Assembly (NCBI RefSeq): GCF_008831285.2
Contig: NC_045148.1
Span: forward strand, 23,647,004-23,711,003
Reading direction: 5' to 3'
From: Nymphaea colorata
Lineage: Eukaryota > Streptophyta > Magnoliopsida > Nymphaeales > Nymphaeaceae
DNA: 64,000 bases
Position 1 is the stretch's first letter. Each line of letters begins with the position of its first letter. The notes under the pieces are model-generated. The model ran no database searches. It saw nothing but the letters and a program-made list of their open reading frames with translations, and was not told where the DNA came from. Made by a program: the position numbers and the translations under genes. Below are positions 60,201-64,000 of this stretch, piece after piece.

Positions 60201-61172
60201 TCAGACTACCTAATTCTAATGGTATAGGACCACTAAATTTGTTGTCTTCTGCAGTAAGAGTTTGGAGACTAGTAGCATTCAAAAAAGAAGGTGGAAAAGG
60301 GCCATCGAAGTTGTTTGCACCCAAGTAGAGTTGTTGGAGATTAGGCAGGCAGCATCCAGCATCTTTAGGGAGATGCCCTGTTAGTTGATTGGACAAGAAA
60401 CTCATAGTCTAAGAGCGGATAGGTTAAACAAGCTCTCAGGTAATGTACTAGTGAGATTGTTCATTTCCTCACTAAACAATGTACAGCAGGTTATGCTTCC
60501 CAACTCGGAAGGAATGTTCCCGTGCGTATGATTTTGACCAATATTAAGGTAATCCAGTTTTGAAAGGTTGGCAAAAGTGACTGGAATGGTTCCTGTGAGC
60601 CTGTTACCATAAATGTTTATGCGCTTCAGTTCCAGCTAACTGCCAATGAACTCCGGAATGCTTCCATAGAATTGGTTATCTTGTGCTGACAGTATTTGGA
60701 GACCTTGACAATGGCTCAGTGTTTGTGGGATCAACCTCTCAAGATTGTTTTTTCCTATAGAAAGATTTTCTAACTGATGGAGGAGACTAAAATCAATGGG
60801 AAGATGACCATGGAAACTGTCATTTGTAAGATCAAGAAACTGTAAGAAGGAGAGATTGTTGATGTTTGGGGAGAGGGTAGCCTCAAGTGCCTTTTCGGAG
60901 AGGTTCAGAGGAACTACCCTTTGTGAACCACGACTGCATGAAACTCCATTCCAGTCACATAAAGAGATGTTGGAATTCTAATTTGATAACACGTTATAAG
61001 GGTCTTTAGTGACAAGGGATTTGAAAGACAGCAATGCAAATTGATCTGTCACGTTGCTCAGAGAAACAGGGGCGGAGGGCACCTCCCTTTGGCCGAGAAC
61101 ATCAATCAAGGTGAAGAAGGAGAAACACAGAAGTAAGATGAGTGGCAGAGGTGACCGACCGGTGGTTGCCAT
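57219..61172 (-). pseudogene. LRR receptor kinase pseudogene 3
   Basis: Minus strand, exon 1 61172-58520, intron 58519-57563 (GTAAGT donor, phase 1), exon 2 57562-57219. Order: ATG, signal peptide (LPLILLLCFSFFTLIDVLG), LRRNT (TDQFALLSFKSLVTKDPYNV), LRRs, transmembrane segment, kinase with VAVK, HCDLKPSNVLIDEN (non-RD) and SDFGIAK. It is full length in plan. Lesions: TAG replacing Trp at 60978-60980; TAG 60636-60638; frameshifts near 60410, 60180, 59230 and 59010; a stop near 60082; TGA 58863-58865 before NLV; TGA 57480-57482 and TAG 57330-57332 in exon 2. None coincides with lesions of pseudogenes 1 or 2. Probable former immune receptor, now non-functional. Confidence 0.92.
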
Positions 61173-61483
61173 GTCTGTCCAATTTGAATGAAGAACATGC
61201 ATGAGTAGAAATTCAAGGTCGTCAATTTATGTATAGATTCTCTTCTAGAAAAATTGTCCTTTTCTTTTTCCAAGTGGTAGAAGGGTTGGGTCTTAACTAC
61301 TTTGGAATGCATTGCTTCATATTTCCAAATTGAGGGCACGGCTGATGATTACATCAATGAGACTCTTTCTTGTTTCCCTTTACCACTTTCAAGTCTATTC
61401 AATCCCAAATCAAAGTTGCCAATTGAACTTCTTTTTTCCCTAGATATCCTTAACTGGTTTCAACCATAGTCAAGGTATGCTGT
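61173..61483 (-). promoter_or_regulatory. Promoter of RLK pseudogene 3
   Basis: On the minus strand, GAGAATCTATACATAAATTG (TATA-like, about 61226-61236) lies some 55-65 bp before the ATG at 61172, matching GAGAATCTATATATAAATTA of pseudogene 1 with one base changed within the TATA. Upstream blocks TCTCATTGATGTAATCATCA and CAATTGGCAACTTTG are also shared. A further in-frame upstream ATG at 61202 would add 10 residues. Confidence 0.65.
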
Positions 61484-61745
61484 CCATCGTTTAAATGGCG
61501 AGGTTTTTCCATCACATAATATGGTTAGCAAGGAGAAAACAGGAAAAATGTGGTAAATTTTGAAAAAAATTGAGTGAAACTTTAAAGTTAAGGGAAAATA
61601 AGATGAATGGTGTGAAATTTAAAAAAAATAAATAGATGGGAAACAAGTAAAAATAATAAGTTGGAAACAACCAGATTAGCAATAAAAAAGTATGAAAAAA
61701 TGCCTAAAATGAAAAAAAAGGTAAAAAGCGTTTCTTTGGTGTGGC
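61484..61745 (+). repeat. A-rich dispersed repeat (family member)
   Basis: Begins GTTTAAATGGCGAGGTTTTT, then ATAATATGGTTAGCAAGG and an A-rich body. It occupies the same place relative to pseudogene 3 as 11512-11770 does to pseudogene 1, in the matching orientation. Confidence 0.55.
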
Positions 61746-62261
61746 ATTTCTTTTTTCCAAAAATTTGCTTAAATTGGCTGGTTCGTTCAAATCTATGCTA
61801 AATCAATTTGATCTAGTCCATCTGTTTAAAAAAAAAACTATTGTTTTTTATTATCTTTTATAGCTTGTTTATTTATTTTTTAAAGAATATAATCTTTATA
61901 CTTTGTGCTGGTTCACAATCAAAACATTTATATCACCAGATCGACCAGCACATGGAAGTTGCATCGTAACTCCATCCACTCATTTCAAAAGCTGAATTTT
62001 CAAAGGTCACAAACAGACGGTCCACGATCGCTACCTAACTATACATGTTGAACAACCATTGATTCAAAATAGAAAGGGAATATAAGATCTCATTCTTCAG
62101 CCATTAACTATCCGAGTTTTTAATCAATGGAAGTTGCTAGACCATGATGACTAGCTAGCTGCACATAAATGGTGGATAAAATTGACTTAGCGAAGACTTG
62201 AAGCTGCAACCGGCCGATTCAAGCCAACAATATTTCTAGCTAATCCAATCCAGTCCTTGCT
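61746..62261. other. Non-coding stretch
   Basis: No gene or clear repeat recognised between the promoter repeat of pseudogene 3 and the right inverted arm. Confidence 0.45.
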
Positions 62262-62520
62262 CAACTATTCAACTATGCCTTCGTGGCTCCCCATATTGCA
62301 CTAATCAAGCAACGTGGTAGCTGCAAACATTTTCATGACAGACGAGAACGACCACTTACATATAGGTTGTGACAGATGACAACCCCAAAATTAGGTAGTA
62401 AATATAATCATAAAAAACACATCTTTTTTTTTTGTGAAAAAACAGTGATAAAACACTGAAAATAAGTCCACTGAATAAAATGGAAAAAGGATATATATTT
62501 TTTAAAAAAGAATAAAAAAA
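62262..62520. repeat. Right arm of inverted duplication, inner part
   Basis: Diverged reverse complement of 47140-47362 (shared: ACTTACATATAGGTTGTGA, TAGGTAGTAAATATAATCAT). Confidence 0.65.
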
Positions 62521-62529
62521 AAAACATGG

Positions 62530-62650
62530 CCTTCCTGTCTTTTTTATTTTTTTTCAACTTTTTCAATTTTTTAGAAAGTTACCGTATTTTTTTTGCATTT
62601 TTTGCTTTTTATTTTTCATGCTCGACATATTATATGATAGAAAGACCTCC
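62530..62650 (-). repeat. A-rich dispersed repeat, inverted fragment
   Basis: T-rich tract ending GTTACCGTATTTTTTTTGC and CATGCTCGACATATTATATG, the inverse of the family head, standing directly upstream of the RLK relic as at pseudogene 1. Confidence 0.5.
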
Positions 62651-62654
62651 CTGT

Positions 62655-63280
62655 TTAAAAAGCAAAAAAGAATATTTGTCATTATGGTAGAAACCTATTT
62701 ATGGATATATATATAAGTTGACAATTGACAACTTTGGTTTAGAATTGAATAGAGTTGAAAAACATACATTATCGGACCCAACCACATTTGATTTCTTTGA
62801 AAAAATCAGACAAATATTGTCCTCGTGTTTGGAAAGAAAGAGCATCTTCCTTGATTTTTCTTCACGCGCAATGAAATTTTAGATCCATTACCACACCCAC
62901 CCACGTTTGATTTCTTTGAAAAAGAAGCCCAAGTCTTTTTCTTTTGTATTGTTTCAGCACAGACTAGGACCCTACAATTTGCAGAATTGACATGGACTTA
63001 TGAAAAAAGAGCCTTAGCACAGTTGAACCTCTAGCGGCGAATATCTAATTAGGATCCAATGAAATGCTTGGAGGTAGGTGAGTTGTAAAATATGACAACT
63101 ATGGCGTTGGCCTTAATTATCGGTCAAATTTCACAAGATATCTGTCAAATTCAAGGACGTTAGGTGGGGAGAGGCAAGAAAAAGACTCATGCATGAAATA
63201 TGAAGCACACTTTCCAAAGCAGTAAACCTTCAACTCGTGTTTATGCACGTATGGACTGGCATGGCTATCACCAGTTGCTT
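62655..63280 (+). pseudogene. RLK relic: promoter and start codon only
   Basis: Plus strand. It reproduces the promoter blocks of pseudogene 1 in order: ACAATTGACAACTTTGG (about 62717), TGAAGCACACTTTCCAAAGC (about 63200), then GGACTGGCATGGCTATCACC, with the ATG at 63261 matching GGACAGGCATGGCTACCATC at 12102. About 20 bp into the coding sequence RLK similarity stops, and sequence homologous to the left inverted arm begins at about 63281. No LRR or kinase sequence follows. Confidence 0.6.
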
Positions 63281-64000
63281 TATCTTTATCTTGATATTTT
63301 TATATCTGTGCAATGGAGAAAATCAGCACTGTTTTAATTAATGCTGATATTCACAGTGATGTTTGCCAAGAATTGACTCAACCCTTCAAAAGCACACAAA
63401 AGGAAACAAACCCAAACACACGAACACATGTTAGTAGTTAAACTGCACAAAAGGAGAGCTTAATTTCTACATAAGACTGAAGGAGCAAAGAACATATTAC
63501 TTGACAATCATTTCTTTGGCGACTTATAGCATAACCAGTACTCAAATATTTAATGCACGAGAAAAATAAGATCGACAATACTTGCACAAGCATATCAGTG
63601 CTCTATATATTACAATGTGTGTGTCAGAGGTGGAGCCAGAATTTTTTTGTTGCAAGGATCGAACTATAGTTTCAAAATTTTAACAGAGACTGAAATGATT
63701 TTTTTATTTTTTTTATATACATTAAACTAAGATTTATGAAATTTACGTATCAATATTTGAATTTTTTAAAATTGAGGGTGGGGAGCCGGCGCCCCTGCCT
63801 CCTTGCTTGGTGTGTGTTATAAATGTGGGTCTGTCTAAGTACTATTAACAATTTTGGCTTGATATGTAATATCTTGTTAGATGTTGTGGAATTTTAATAT
63901 TTAGTGGTATTATATCTCAAAGCATTAACATAGCTTAATGACTTACCTAATAATATAAAGGCAAAAGCCAAAAATCAATAATCGAAAATCATAGCAACAA
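63281..64000. repeat. Right arm of inverted duplication, outer part
   Basis: Diverged reverse complement of 46010-46740, running off the window. Shared words include GTTTCCTTTTGTGTG and GTCAATTCTTGG on the opposite strand. No gene recognised. Confidence 0.75.
63625..63808. mobile_element. hAT-like element, inverted counterpart of 46162-46331
   Basis: Starts CAGAGGTGGAGCCAG and ends near GCCCCTGCCTCCTTGC. It lies within TG-repeat flanks (TGTGTGTG on both sides), compatible with an 8-bp target duplication but not decisive because the flank is a simple repeat. Confidence 0.5.

Noticed and set aside
1-64000. CRISPR arrays, tRNA or rRNA genes
   Set aside because: No regularly spaced short repeats, no tRNA B-box-like GGTTCGAATCC with a matching cloverleaf, and no rRNA sequence were found.

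Overview
This is plant nuclear DNA: AT-rich, full of fragmented LTR retrotransposons, LINEs, hAT-like elements and microsatellites, with short introns bounded by GT..AG. The only large coding sequences are leucine-rich-repeat receptor kinases (LRR-RLKs) of the non-RD subfamily XII type, the family of FLS2, EFR and Xa21. All are broken. The species cannot be fixed from the sequence. It is a draft assembly, shown by a run of exactly 100 N at 24208-24307.

The dominant structure is a near-identical pair of segments, 5772-24207 and 24308-42722 (about 18.4 kb each), that abut the N gap. The left one ends at the gap and the right one begins at it. This is the geometry of two overlapping contigs, or two haplotypes, placed end to end. 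It is also what unequal crossing-over between the flanking repeats R1 (5203-8088) and R2 (42495-45743) would give, because the gap lies inside an R2/R1 hybrid repeat. The differences I saw are nearly all 1-bp indels, concentrated near the contig ends, so I favour an assembly artefact. Genes in the second segment should not be counted as independent until read depth is checked.

Layout. 1-5.2 kb: hAT-like ends, a copia RNase H remnant, an A-rich repeat and GC-rich small elements. 5.2-8.1 kb: R1. 8.3-9.6 kb: minus-strand copia 5' LTR, primer site and gag remnant. 9.6-12.1 kb: repeats and the promoter of RLK pseudogene 1. 12.1-15.7 kb: RLK pseudogene 1. 15.7-21 kb: mostly non-coding, with hairpins. 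21.0-21.7 kb: a plausible small three-exon gene of unknown function. 22-24.2 kb: small DNA transposons. 24.3-42.7 kb repeats everything from 5.8 kb on. 42.5-45.7 kb: R2, a diverged relative of R1. 46-64 kb: a diverged, rearranged inverted duplication carrying RLK pseudogene 2 (plus strand, 48.7-51.5 kb, its 5' half replaced by a probable solo LTR) and RLK pseudogene 3 (minus strand, 57.2-61.2 kb). Between them lie inverted LINE fragments with a DUF4283-like ORF1. A fourth RLK survives only as a promoter and start codon near 63.26 kb.

The three RLK copies share exon structure (one phase-1 intron in the kinase domain) and promoter motifs. None of the lesions I compared is shared between them, so the cluster appears to have been duplicated while functional and then decayed copy by copy. 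No RNA gene, tRNA or CRISPR array was seen.
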